64,000 nt of DNA. Source: Flavobacteriaceae bacterium R38 (GTDB taxonomy: Bacteria > Bacteroidota > Bacteroidia > Flavobacteriales > Flavobacteriaceae). The notes under the pieces are model-generated. The model was not told the origin of the DNA. It saw only the letters and a list, made by a program, of their open reading frames with translations, and made no database searches. Position 1 is the first letter of the stretch. Every line of letters begins with the position of its first letter. Location of the stretch: assembly GCA_009901575.1 (NCBI GenBank), contig WXYP01000006.1, positions 62,001-126,000 on the forward strand, written 5' to 3'. This document shows, in pieces, positions 56,720-64,000 of the stretch. A program made the translations under genes and the position numbers.

Positions 56720-57619
56720 ATGACAGTAAAAGATCACATAAAAACACTCGAAGATGAAAGTATATTCATCATGAGAGAAGTAGCTGCCCAATTTAATAAA
56801 CCTGTTTTATTATTTTCTGGGGGTAAAGATTCTATAACGCTAGCCCATTTGGCTAAAAAAGCGTTTTATCCGGCTAAAATTCCTTTTACGTTTATGCATA
56901 TAGATACAGGACACAACTTTCAGGAAACAATTGATTTTAGAGATGAATTAATCGCAGAATTGGGAGTAGATTTAATTGTGAGGTATGTTCAGGATTCTAT
57001 AGATCAGAATAAAGTAAAAGAAGAAACCGGAAAATATGCAAGTAGAAACTCGCTTCAAACAGTAACCTTACTGGATGCTATTGAAGAGTTTGGATTTGAT
57101 GCTTGTTTAGGGGGAGCGCGAAGAGACGAAGAAAAGAGTAGAGCTAAAGAACGTATTTTTTCTGTGCGAGATGATTTTGGACAGTGGGATGCTAAAAAAC
57201 AACGCCCGGAATTATTTCAGATATTAAATGGGAAAATAAATTTTGGAGAAAACGTTAGGGCTTTTCCAATTAGTAACTGGACAGAAGAAGATGTCTGGAC
57301 ATATATCTTACAGGAAAACTTAAAGTTGCCTAGTATTTATTTTGCACATGAAAGAAAGTTGGTAAAACGTGACGGAGCATACCTGGCATATTCAGATTAT
57401 TTGAATCTTGTACCAACAGATGAGATTGTTGAGAGTAAAGTGCGTTTCCGTACAGTAGGGGATATGACGTGTACTGCTGCTTTGGTTTCTGATGCAGATA
57501 CCGTAGAGAAAGTACTCAATGAAAATAAAGCATCAAAACATTCGGAGAGAGGAGCAAGAATAGATGATCAAAGAAGTGAATCTGCTCTTGAACAACGAAA
57601 AAAAGGAGGATACTTTTAA
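56720..57619 (+). CDS. cysD: Sulfate adenylyltransferase subunit 2 (ATP sulfurylase small subunit)
   Basis: The protein activates sulfate to APS with CysN. From the ATG at 56720 (MTVKDHIKTLEDESIFIMREVA) it has 299 residues; a TTG at 56714 is possible. The PP-loop motif LLFSGGKDSITLAHLA, GGARRDEEKSRAKERIFS and the end GARIDDQRSESALEQRKKGGYF are the family signatures. It starts right after cysH. Confidence 0.96.
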   Translation: MTVKDHIKTLEDESIFIMREVAAQFNKPVLLFSGGKDSITLAHLAKKAFYPAKIPFTFMHIDTGHNFQETIDFRDELIAELGVDLIVRYVQDSIDQNKVKEETGKYASRNSLQTVTLLDAIEEFGFDACLGGARRDEEKSRAKERIFSVRDDFGQWDAKKQRPELFQILNGKINFGENVRAFPISNWTEEDVWTYILQENLKLPSIYFAHERKLVKRDGAYLAYSDYLNLVPTDEIVESKVRFRTVGDMTCTAALVSDADTVEKVLNENKASKHSERGARIDDQRSESALEQRKKGGYF

Positions 57620-57680
57620 AAGTATAAAATTTAAGAGATAAAGTAGAAGTTGAGATTTTGTAAAAATCGAAAATTATAAA

Positions 57681-58928
57681 ATGGATTTACTAAGAATAAG
57701 TACAGCAGGAAGTGTAGATGACGGAAAGAGTACACTTATAGGAAGATTGTTATACGATACCAATGCGCTTACTAAAGAACAAGAACAATTAATTGAAAAA
57801 AAGACTGCAGAAAAAGGATTGAAAGATTTGGATTTTTCTGTAATTACGGATGGTTTAATTGCTGAGCGTGAACAAGGAATTACAATAGACGTAGCACATA
57901 TTTATTTTTCTACAAAAAATAGAAAATTTATCATAGCAGATAGTCCGGGTCATGTGGAATATACAAGAAATATGGTTACCGGAGCCTCTAATGCTGAGGT
58001 ATCTATTATTCTTATTGATGCAAGAAAAGGATTGCTGGAACAGAGTTACCGACATTTTTACATAAGCCAGTTGCTAAGATTAAACACAGTAGTTTTCTGT
58101 ATTAACAAAATGGATCTGGTTGATTATAGTGAAGATACTTTTCTTAAAATAGCGGCAGATGTAAAGCAAATGGTAGATTCGTATACCAATTATCAGCCTA
58201 ATGTAGAAATTGTACCCATTAGCTCTTTGAAAGGCGATAATGTAGTTCATGAATTTGGAAATACTCCATGGTATCAAGGGCCGGCATTGAATGAAATTTT
58301 ACATGAAATTACTCCTGATGCTTCTGAAGATGGAGATTTTAGAATGGATATTCAACAGGTATTACATGTTCAGAATGACAATTTTGTTGATTTTAGAGGT
58401 TTTTCAGGAAGAATATCCAGCGGTACCTTAAAAATAGGAGACGAGTTAACAGTTTTACCTTCAGGTAAAGTTTCTACGGTAAAAGAAATAAGACAATACG
58501 AAACTGTTTTGGAAGAAGCTAATGCAGGAGATTCTGTTATTGTTAGCTTAAGTGATGAGGTAGATGCCAGCAGAGGATCATTATTTGCTAAAACGGGAGA
58601 AGAACCTGTTGGAGCTAAAAGCTTAAATGCTACTTTGGTATGGCTTAATGAAGATGTAGCAAATATAGGAGGAAGGTATTTGATCCAGGCAGGAAGCAGG
58701 CAAAATCAAGCTAAATTACAACAGATTGATTATTTGATTCCGCCAGAGAATCCGCAATTAAAATTAGAAAGCGCTAAACTAAGTTTGAATGATATTGCTA
58801 AAGTAGAATTACGCTTAGCACAACCATTATTCTTAGATAGCTATGAGAAAAATAAAGCCAACGGAGCATTTATACTTATTGATCCGCAAACAAATAATAC
58901 TTGTGCTGTAGGTTTTGTTGAATCATAA
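57681..58928 (+). CDS. cysN: Sulfate adenylyltransferase subunit 1 (GTPase CysN)
   Basis: The 415-residue GTPase powers CysD. It has GSVDDGKSTLIGRLLYD (G1), GITIDVAHIYF, DSPGHVEYTRNM (G3) and NKMDLVDYS (G4). EF-Tu-like domains II and III follow. It lacks the C-terminal APS-kinase (CysC) domain that fuses to CysN in many bacteria. It ends the operon, with a terminator 45 bp later. Confidence 0.95.
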   Translation: MDLLRISTAGSVDDGKSTLIGRLLYDTNALTKEQEQLIEKKTAEKGLKDLDFSVITDGLIAEREQGITIDVAHIYFSTKNRKFIIADSPGHVEYTRNMVTGASNAEVSIILIDARKGLLEQSYRHFYISQLLRLNTVVFCINKMDLVDYSEDTFLKIAADVKQMVDSYTNYQPNVEIVPISSLKGDNVVHEFGNTPWYQGPALNEILHEITPDASEDGDFRMDIQQVLHVQNDNFVDFRGFSGRISSGTLKIGDELTVLPSGKVSTVKEIRQYETVLEEANAGDSVIVSLSDEVDASRGSLFAKTGEEPVGAKSLNATLVWLNEDVANIGGRYLIQAGSRQNQAKLQQIDYLIPPENPQLKLESAKLSLNDIAKVELRLAQPLFLDSYEKNKANGAFILIDPQTNNTCAVGFVES

Positions 58929-58972
58929 ATTTATAGTGTTAACAACACGCTAAAATTGTTATGAAAAAGAGA

Positions 58973-59000
58973 AAAAAGCTATCATTCGATAGCTTTTTTT
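58973..59000 (+). terminator. Terminator after cysN
   Basis: AAAAAGCTATC (58973-58983) pairs with GATAGCTTTTT (58988-58998) around an ATTC loop, then Ts. It closes the DUF2061-cysH-cysD-cysN operon. Confidence 0.88.
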
Positions 59001-59105
59001 ATGACTATAGATTAAAAAATAAAACAACTTTTAACAAAAATGTGTCAGGAAGCTATAAAAGGAAATGTAGTGTAGATTCTGCCGACTTTATCTAAAGTAT
59101 TAAAG

Positions 59106-59113
59106 TATTTTTG
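59106..59113 (+). promoter_or_regulatory. -7 promoter element of the threonine-synthase-like gene
   Basis: TATTTTTG matches TAnnTTTG. Transcription would begin near 59119, about 27 nt before the ATG at 59146. No proper TTG is seen at -33. Confidence 0.5.
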
Positions 59114-59145
59114 CCAACAGAATAAGGCGCATAAAATAAAAAAGA

Positions 59146-60309
59146 ATGTCTGAAAATTACTATACACATCTGGAGTGCCACGAATGTGGGGCTGTATATG
59201 ATAAAAATAGCAAAAACACATTTTGCACAAAAGATAACCAACCTTTAGTTGCACGATATAATTTGAATAACTCCTGGTCTAAAGATAGCCTTAAAGGTAG
59301 GCCAAATAACATGTGGAGATATCAGGAAGTGCTACCGGTACTAAAAGATGAAAATAAGGTGTGTTTGGGAGAAGGAATGACTCCTATGATAGCTTTAGAC
59401 AGACTAAAAGATAAGAATGAACAGGCACAATTGCTTTTAAAAGATGAATCCGGAAATCCAACAGGATCTTTCAAAGCAAGAGGAATAGGAATGGCATTAA
59501 GTAAAGCCAAAGAGTTAGGAGTTAAGGCTATGTGTATTCCAACAGCAGGTAACGCAGGAAGTGCATTAAGTGCATATTGCGCAAAAGCAGGAATAGAAGC
59601 ACATATTTTTATGCCGGAAACTACACCCCAGGTATTTCAACTGGATTGTGAAATCATGGGAGCTAAAGTAACTAAAGTAGATGGTGATATTTCTGATGCA
59701 GCTGCACTAATGCAAAAGAAAAATGATGGTTCTTGGTTTGATATTACTACTTTAAAAGAGCCTTTTAGATTAGAAGGTAAAAAAACAATGGGATACGAAA
59801 TAGCAGAACAGTTAAACTGGACACTTCCCGATGTTATTATATATCCAACAGGTGGAGGAACTGGTTTGATTGGTATCTGGAAAGCATTTCAGGAAATGAA
59901 AGAAATGGGGTGGATAAACAATATACCAACCAGAATGGTCGCTGTACAAGTAGCTGGTTGTGATCCTGTAGTGCAATCATTTGAGAAAAGAATAGATCAT
60001 ACTCCTAAATATGAGAATCCTGTAGAGACTATAGCAAACGGATTAAGAGTGCCAAAAGCTTTTGGAGATAAACTGATCATGAAAACATTGTATGAAAGTA
60101 ATGGAACAGCAGTTTCTGTTACTGATGATGAAATGAAAGAAGGATTGTCTGAGTTTGCAAAAAATGAAGGAGTTTTTCTATCACCTGAAGGAGCTGCAGT
60201 GTGGATGGGATATAAAAAATTAAAAGCAGAAAACTGGATTAAGAATAATGAATCTGTTGTGTTGATTAATACAGGTTCAGCTTATAAATATGTAGAGAAT
60301 CTATACTAG
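59146..60309 (+). CDS. Threonine-synthase-like PLP enzyme (possible cysteate synthase)
   Basis: The 387-residue fold-type II PLP enzyme has the Schiff-base lysine K110 in NPTGSFKARG, the phosphate-binding GNAGSA and GGGTGLIG loops, and an N-terminal Cys set (C11, C14, C27) like the zinc-ribbon domain of some threonine synthases. It is annotated by homology as threonine synthase. The family also contains cysteate synthases, which use O-phosphoserine and sulfite. It lies directly after the sulfate-activation operon and not beside thrA or thrB, so cysteate synthesis is a serious alternative. Confidence 0.75.
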   Translation: MSENYYTHLECHECGAVYDKNSKNTFCTKDNQPLVARYNLNNSWSKDSLKGRPNNMWRYQEVLPVLKDENKVCLGEGMTPMIALDRLKDKNEQAQLLLKDESGNPTGSFKARGIGMALSKAKELGVKAMCIPTAGNAGSALSAYCAKAGIEAHIFMPETTPQVFQLDCEIMGAKVTKVDGDISDAAALMQKKNDGSWFDITTLKEPFRLEGKKTMGYEIAEQLNWTLPDVIIYPTGGGTGLIGIWKAFQEMKEMGWINNIPTRMVAVQVAGCDPVVQSFEKRIDHTPKYENPVETIANGLRVPKAFGDKLIMKTLYESNGTAVSVTDDEMKEGLSEFAKNEGVFLSPEGAAVWMGYKKLKAENWIKNNESVVLINTGSAYKYVENLY

Positions 60310-60368
60310 GTTTTAAGTTGCATATTTTCTCAATGATTAGATATCTTTACATGATATAATACTTATAT

Positions 60369-61820
60369 ATGGAAAGTACAGCTTCGGAATTAAGAAAGAT
60401 GGGAGAAATAGTTTTAGAAAAACTGGAAAACTATCTTTCTGAGAGTCAATCTGGAAAACCTAAAGTACTTATTCAGCGTTCCCCGGAAGAAATCTCAGAT
60501 ACTCTTGAACTAGAGAATTATATTCGAAAAGGATGTCTGAATATTGATAACGTAGGAAATCTGCTTGATAAATATTTAGATAATACACAGCATTTACATC
60601 ACCCTCAATTTATAGGTCACCAGGCAGCTTCTCCTCATGTGGCATCCAGTATTTCAGATTTTATACATGGAGTTGTCAATAATCCGATGGCTATTTATGA
60701 AATGGGCCCGGCTGCAGCAACCATGGAAAAAGTGGTAATAAACTGGATGCTGGAAAAAGTAGGATGGTTTAAAGGAGACAGGTTAAGCGATATAGATCCG
60801 GCTAAAGTTGGAGGAGGAGGAATCCTTACTCATGGTGGTTCTATGGCAAATCTTACAGCAATGTTGGCTGCCCGTGCTAAAATAGATCCGGATGCCTGGA
60901 CCGATGGTACTTCAAAAGATTTGGTGGTAATGGGCCCGGAAGTTTCTCACTATTCTATTTCCAGGGCAATCTCAATTATGGGTATGGGATCTAATGCCAT
61001 GATTCCTGTAAAAGTAAACGATCAGGAGGTACTGGATCCTGATAATTTGTATCCTGTTTTTCAAAAACTTAAAAGCGAAGGAAAAAGAATAATGGCTGTT
61101 ATTGCAAATGCATGTGCTACATCAACAGGCTTGTACGATCCGATTGCTGAAGTTGGGGAATTTTGTAAAGAAAACGGTTTGTGGTATCATGTAGATGGCG
61201 CTCATGGAGCTGTAGCTTTATTGACTCCAAAAGAAAAACATTTACTAAAGGGAGTAGAGTTGGCCGATTCCTTAACCTGGGATGCACATAAAATGATGCA
61301 AACTTCTGCACTTTGTGCAGCTGTTTTAGTAAAAGATCATAAAAACTTAGATCAGACATTCCGTCAAAAAGGAAGTTATATTTTCTTTGAAAAAGAACAA
61401 ATAGGTTATGATGCTATTTCTAACGCAATTGAATGTACTAAATCGGGATTAGGAACCAAACTGTTTTGGGCATTGGCTGCAGAAGGAGAGGAAGGATTTA
61501 AGAACTTTATTGAAAATCAATATCAGGTTACAAAAGAGTTTTATAAAATGTTTAATGAGCATCCGTATTTTGAATGCTCCAATGCACCGGAATCCAATAT
61601 TTTATGCTTTAGATATACTAAATTTGGCAATGATAACGGATTCCAACTGGCTATTCGTAACGAATTGATTAAAAAAGGAAACTTTTATACAACTACAGCT
61701 GTGGTTAACGGAGTGAGGTATCTTCGTTTGTCTGTAATGAACAAACTCACCAAACCAGTCCATATTCAAACACTAATGGAAGAAGTGGAGCAAATAGCTT
61801 TAACTTTATCAGGAAAGTAA
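60369..61820 (+). CDS. Group II PLP-dependent decarboxylase
   Basis: The 483-residue enzyme is of the aromatic-amino-acid, glutamate and cysteine-sulfinate decarboxylase class. Landmarks are HHPQFIGHQ at 77-84, the stacking His194 in EVSHYSI, Asp276 in WYHVDGAHG, and the PLP lysine K308 in LTWDAHKMMQ. The substrate cannot be read directly; candidates are aromatic or acidic amino acids, including cysteate or cysteine sulfinate. It lies 59 bp after the threonine-synthase-like gene and ends before a strong terminator, so the two may be one transcript. Confidence 0.85.
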   Translation: MESTASELRKMGEIVLEKLENYLSESQSGKPKVLIQRSPEEISDTLELENYIRKGCLNIDNVGNLLDKYLDNTQHLHHPQFIGHQAASPHVASSISDFIHGVVNNPMAIYEMGPAAATMEKVVINWMLEKVGWFKGDRLSDIDPAKVGGGGILTHGGSMANLTAMLAARAKIDPDAWTDGTSKDLVVMGPEVSHYSISRAISIMGMGSNAMIPVKVNDQEVLDPDNLYPVFQKLKSEGKRIMAVIANACATSTGLYDPIAEVGEFCKENGLWYHVDGAHGAVALLTPKEKHLLKGVELADSLTWDAHKMMQTSALCAAVLVKDHKNLDQTFRQKGSYIFFEKEQIGYDAISNAIECTKSGLGTKLFWALAAEGEEGFKNFIENQYQVTKEFYKMFNEHPYFECSNAPESNILCFRYTKFGNDNGFQLAIRNELIKKGNFYTTTAVVNGVRYLRLSVMNKLTKPVHIQTLMEEVEQIALTLSGK

Positions 61821-61855
61821 TATTCGGGATAAAAATTGACAAAAAATAAATATTA

Positions 61856-61893
61856 AAAACCCACCAGGTATAATCTGCATGGTGGGTTTTATT
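61856..61893. terminator. Bidirectional terminator between the decarboxylase and RiPP-like gene
   Basis: AAAACCCACCA (61856-61866) pairs with TGGTGGGTTTT (61880-61890) around a 13-nt loop, followed by a T-rich stretch on both strands. It ends the decarboxylase transcript and the converging small gene. Confidence 0.85.
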
Positions 61894-61906
61894 GAAAATT
61901 AATAGG

Positions 61907-62122
61907 TTAATTTATTTCTTGGTTGAGTATTGTATCTGGATTGGTAATGGTAGTAAGATTAGGATCAGGACAAATATAACATAATGTAGCCGCAGTAGGG
62001 TCTGTAAGTGTAGTAGTAGGTGCTAAGGTATTCCTTCCCCCTTTAATATTATTTTTCAATTCTTTATCTAAAGAAGCTATTTTCTGTTTATTTAACTTGA
62101 AAGTACTTTTTCTATTTTTCAT
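61907..62122 (-). CDS. Candidate RiPP precursor peptide (lanthipeptide-type, GG leader)
   Basis: The 71-residue product has a leader (about 1-29) with FKLNKQKIASLDKEL, like the LNK-type leaders of Bacteroidota class I lanthipeptide precursors, ending in the double-glycine site G28-G29. The predicted core (30-71) is rich in Thr, with twelve of its 42 residues, and contains Cys48 and Cys51 in CYICPD. Thr/Ser plus Cys are the residues that form lanthionine rings. A -7 element TATCTTTG (minus strand, 62155-62162) lies upstream. No modification enzyme lies in the window. Confidence 0.6.
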   Translation of the reverse strand: MKNRKSTFKLNKQKIASLDKELKNNIKGGRNTLAPTTTLTDPTAATLCYICPDPNLTTITNPDTILNQEIN

Positions 62123-62445
62123 AAGTTTAAATTTTGTGAATAAAAGACATATTCAAAGATACTATCTAACACAATTTCTGCGTGATAAAACTGACATAAT
62201 GATTCAAAAAGTTCTGTTTTGATGAAAAAGTCTCAATAAAATAATGTTTTTATTGATGATACGATAATTTATATTAAAAAAACATACAACATTGATGTTA
62301 TTGTAACTAATTAAATTACAGATTGTTTACGGTTTTGACGTATTATGAGTGTCTGCAATAAAAATGAAATTTCAAAATATATTTAGATGGAGGTAAAATG
62401 AAGATAATTCATAAATTTGTTTAATATATTATTTTTAGAAGACTT
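62123..62445. other. Divergent intergenic region upstream of the RiPP-like gene
   Basis: The 323 bp are A+T rich. The left part holds the minus-strand -7 element CAAAGATA (plus strand 62155-62162, read TATCTTTG). I see no other reading frame, tRNA or clear repeat. The right part leads to the PhnA-like gene without a recognisable consensus promoter. Confidence 0.5.
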
Positions 62446-62655
62446 ATGAATGTAACAGACAGTAATGGTAATGTCTTAAGTGATGGAGACTCAGTCCATG
62501 TAATCAAAGATTTAAAAATAAAAGGAATGTCAAAAACTCTTAAGAGAGGAAATGTTATAAAAAATATCCGATTGACATCAAATTCACAAGAAGTAGAGTG
62601 CCGTATTGGAAAAAATCATATTGTCCTTAAAACTCAATTTTTAAAGAAAGCTTAA
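62446..62655 (+). CDS. PhnA C-terminal-domain protein
   Basis: The 69-residue protein matches the PhnA C-terminal domain: VTDSNGNVLSDGDSVHVIKDLKIKGMSKTLKRGNVIKNIRL and VECRIGKNHIVLKTQFLKKA. The usual N-terminal zinc ribbon of full-length PhnA is absent. Despite the name, PhnA has no confirmed role in phosphonate use. It stands alone before the peptidase gene. Confidence 0.82.
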   Translation: MNVTDSNGNVLSDGDSVHVIKDLKIKGMSKTLKRGNVIKNIRLTSNSQEVECRIGKNHIVLKTQFLKKA

Positions 62656-62755
62656 CCTAAACCATTTATCAGGAATAGGTTAAACTTAACCTATTGCTTT
62701 TCTTTGTATAAATTTTAATTCATAAATTGAAGATTCAATAGCTACAATTCGATTT

Positions 62756-64000
62756 ATGAGAAGACCATTATCTGCTAATTTTTTGTTGATATACTTGTTC
62801 TTTATATCATTTTCTTATGCACAAGTTACTTTAGAAAATGTCATCGATTCTTATCAGGATTTTAAAGAAAAAAGTATTAAAAACAGAAGAGTAAAACATC
62901 ATGAACTTCAACCTTTAATTAATGACTATAAATCTTCTTCTAAATTTACAATCACTACTGTGGGTAAATCTATAGAGGGGAGAAAACTGTCTTTGATAAG
63001 TTTGGGTAGCGGAGATACAAATGTTTTTTTATGGTCGCAAATGCATGGGGATGAATCTACGGCTACAATGGCAATATTTGACTTGCTTAACTTCTTTAAG
63101 AGTGTTTCTTATTCTGAAATAAAAGAACCGATATTAGAAAAACTGAAGATTCATTTTTTACCCATGCTTAATCCGGATGGGGCAGAACGTTTTCAACGCA
63201 GAAACAGCCTGGGAATAGATATTAACAGAGATGCATTACGATTACAATCTCCTGAAGCACAAACTCTGAAAAGGGTACGGGATAGCCTGGAAGCTAATTA
63301 CGGATTTAATCTTCATGACCAAAGTAAGTATTACAATACTTTTCAAAATGCAGAAGCAGCAACAATTTCTTTTTTGGCACCCGCTTATAATTATCAGAAA
63401 TCTATTAACGATATCAGGAGTAATGCTATGAAACTCATTGCGCATATGAATGATGTACTTAAGGAGTATGCTCCCGGTCATATTGGAAAATACAATGATG
63501 ATTTTGAACCCAGAGCTTTTGGTGATAATATTCAGAAATGGGGAACCAGTACTATTCTTATAGAATCTGGCGGATTCATAGAAGATGAAGAGAAACAATT
63601 TATCAGAAAACTAAATTTTATAGCTATTTTATCTGCTTTTGAAGCTATTGCAAATGAAAAATTTAAAACCATCAGTTTAAAAAAGTACAGAGAAATACCT
63701 AATAACGATAAAAAACTTTTTGATCTTAAATTAAGCGGATTTAAATATTCTCTTTTAGGAAAAACATATACGCTGGATCTGGGAATTAACAATTATGAGG
63801 AAGATATTGCTAACAATAATGATTTTTATTATCGCAGTAGTATTGAAGATCAGGGAGATTTATCAACGTACTATGGATATCTTGAATTGGATCTTGAAGG
63901 ATATACCTATAAAAAAGCAGCTATTTATCCGAAGGTCATTGAAAACCTTGATGCTCTGGGGGCATTGAATTTTGAAGAACTGTTAAGGCAAGGATACGGA
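62756..64000 (+). CDS. M14-family zinc carboxypeptidase, exported (truncated by window end)
   Basis: The frame from the ATG at 62756 is open to the last base, 415 codons. A signal peptide (about 1-22, ending SFSYAQ) is followed by the M14 carboxypeptidase domain. Zinc ligands are His97 and Glu100 in MHGDEST and His187 in NLHDQS. Arg149 in RFQRRN and the catalytic Glu270 in TILIESGG complete the site. A beta-rich region follows after about residue 330 and continues off the window. It would remove C-terminal residues from peptides outside the cytoplasm. Confidence 0.9.
   Translation, partial: MRRPLSANFLLIYLFFISFSYAQVTLENVIDSYQDFKEKSIKNRRVKHHELQPLINDYKSSSKFTITTVGKSIEGRKLSLISLGSGDTNVFLWSQMHGDESTATMAIFDLLNFFKSVSYSEIKEPILEKLKIHFLPMLNPDGAERFQRRNSLGIDINRDALRLQSPEAQTLKRVRDSLEANYGFNLHDQSKYYNTFQNAEAATISFLAPAYNYQKSINDIRSNAMKLIAHMNDVLKEYAPGHIGKYNDDFEPRAFGDNIQKWGTSTILIESGGFIEDEEKQFIRKLNFIAILSAFEAIANEKFKTISLKKYREIPNNDKKLFDLKLSGFKYSLLGKTYTLDLGINNYEEDIANNNDFYYRSSIEDQGDLSTYYGYLELDLEGYTYKKAAIYPKVIENLDALGALNFEELLRQGYG

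Noticed and set aside
63242-63598. Minus-strand frame opposite the M14 peptidase
   Set aside because: The plus-strand frame carries the full zinc and catalytic motifs and is open to the end of the window.

Overview
The window is chromosomal DNA of a flavobacterium (Bacteroidota, most likely Flavobacteriaceae). The evidence is the low G+C, promoters of the Bacteroidota type (TTG, about 19 bp, TAnnTTTG), A-rich translation starts almost without Shine-Dalgarno sequences, and flavobacterial gene orders: rpsL-rpsG-fusA-rpsJ running directly into the S10 cluster with no tuf, and rplQ-carA-eno-gltA after the alpha operon. Family signatures agree: DUF5723, DUF4199, CtlX and a GG-type RiPP leader.

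Layout. 1-10.3 kb: housekeeping and envelope genes (mpl, radC, a polysaccharide-deacetylase-like protein with altered catalytic motifs, a YjjG-type HAD phosphatase, a lipoprotein/DUF5723 pair, rarA, a rhomboid protease, rlmB). 10.5-28 kb: one long translation block from a consensus promoter before rpsL through rplQ, about 31 genes including secY, infA and rpoA. Four of its gaps carry structured or repeated DNA: a terminator-like leader before rplC, hairpins before rpsH and rpsD, and a repeated ~90-bp element on both sides of rpsM. 28-32 kb: carA, eno and gltA, with strong terminators.

32-36.9 kb is an accessory block. It holds a FAD monooxygenase, a YHS-domain protein, a SnoaL-like protein and a regulator with two AraC-type DNA-binding domains. 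Two promoters here share an identical upstream element at identical spacing, so this looks like a small AraC regulon. Next come an ECF sigma/membrane-protein pair (repeated as a paralogous pair at 50-51 kb), a TraB/GumN-like protein, a run of exported hydrolases and lipoproteins, a GntR-ABC transporter cassette and a large TolB-propeller/amidohydrolase fusion.

51.5-61.8 kb holds two guanidino-modifying-superfamily enzymes (one is CtlX), a PadR regulator with an operator inside its promoter, an Rrf2 regulator, and a sulfate-activation operon (DUF2061, cysH, cysD, cysN). A threonine-synthase-like enzyme and a group II PLP decarboxylase follow. The sulfur genes should yield sulfite, and threonine-synthase homologues can be cysteate synthases, so a sulfonate route (cysteate toward sulfonolipid or taurine) is a plausible reading. 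The last 2 kb hold a candidate RiPP (lanthipeptide-type) precursor, a PhnA-domain protein and the start of an M14 zinc carboxypeptidase that runs off the window. I saw no rRNA, tRNA, insertion sequence or CRISPR array.
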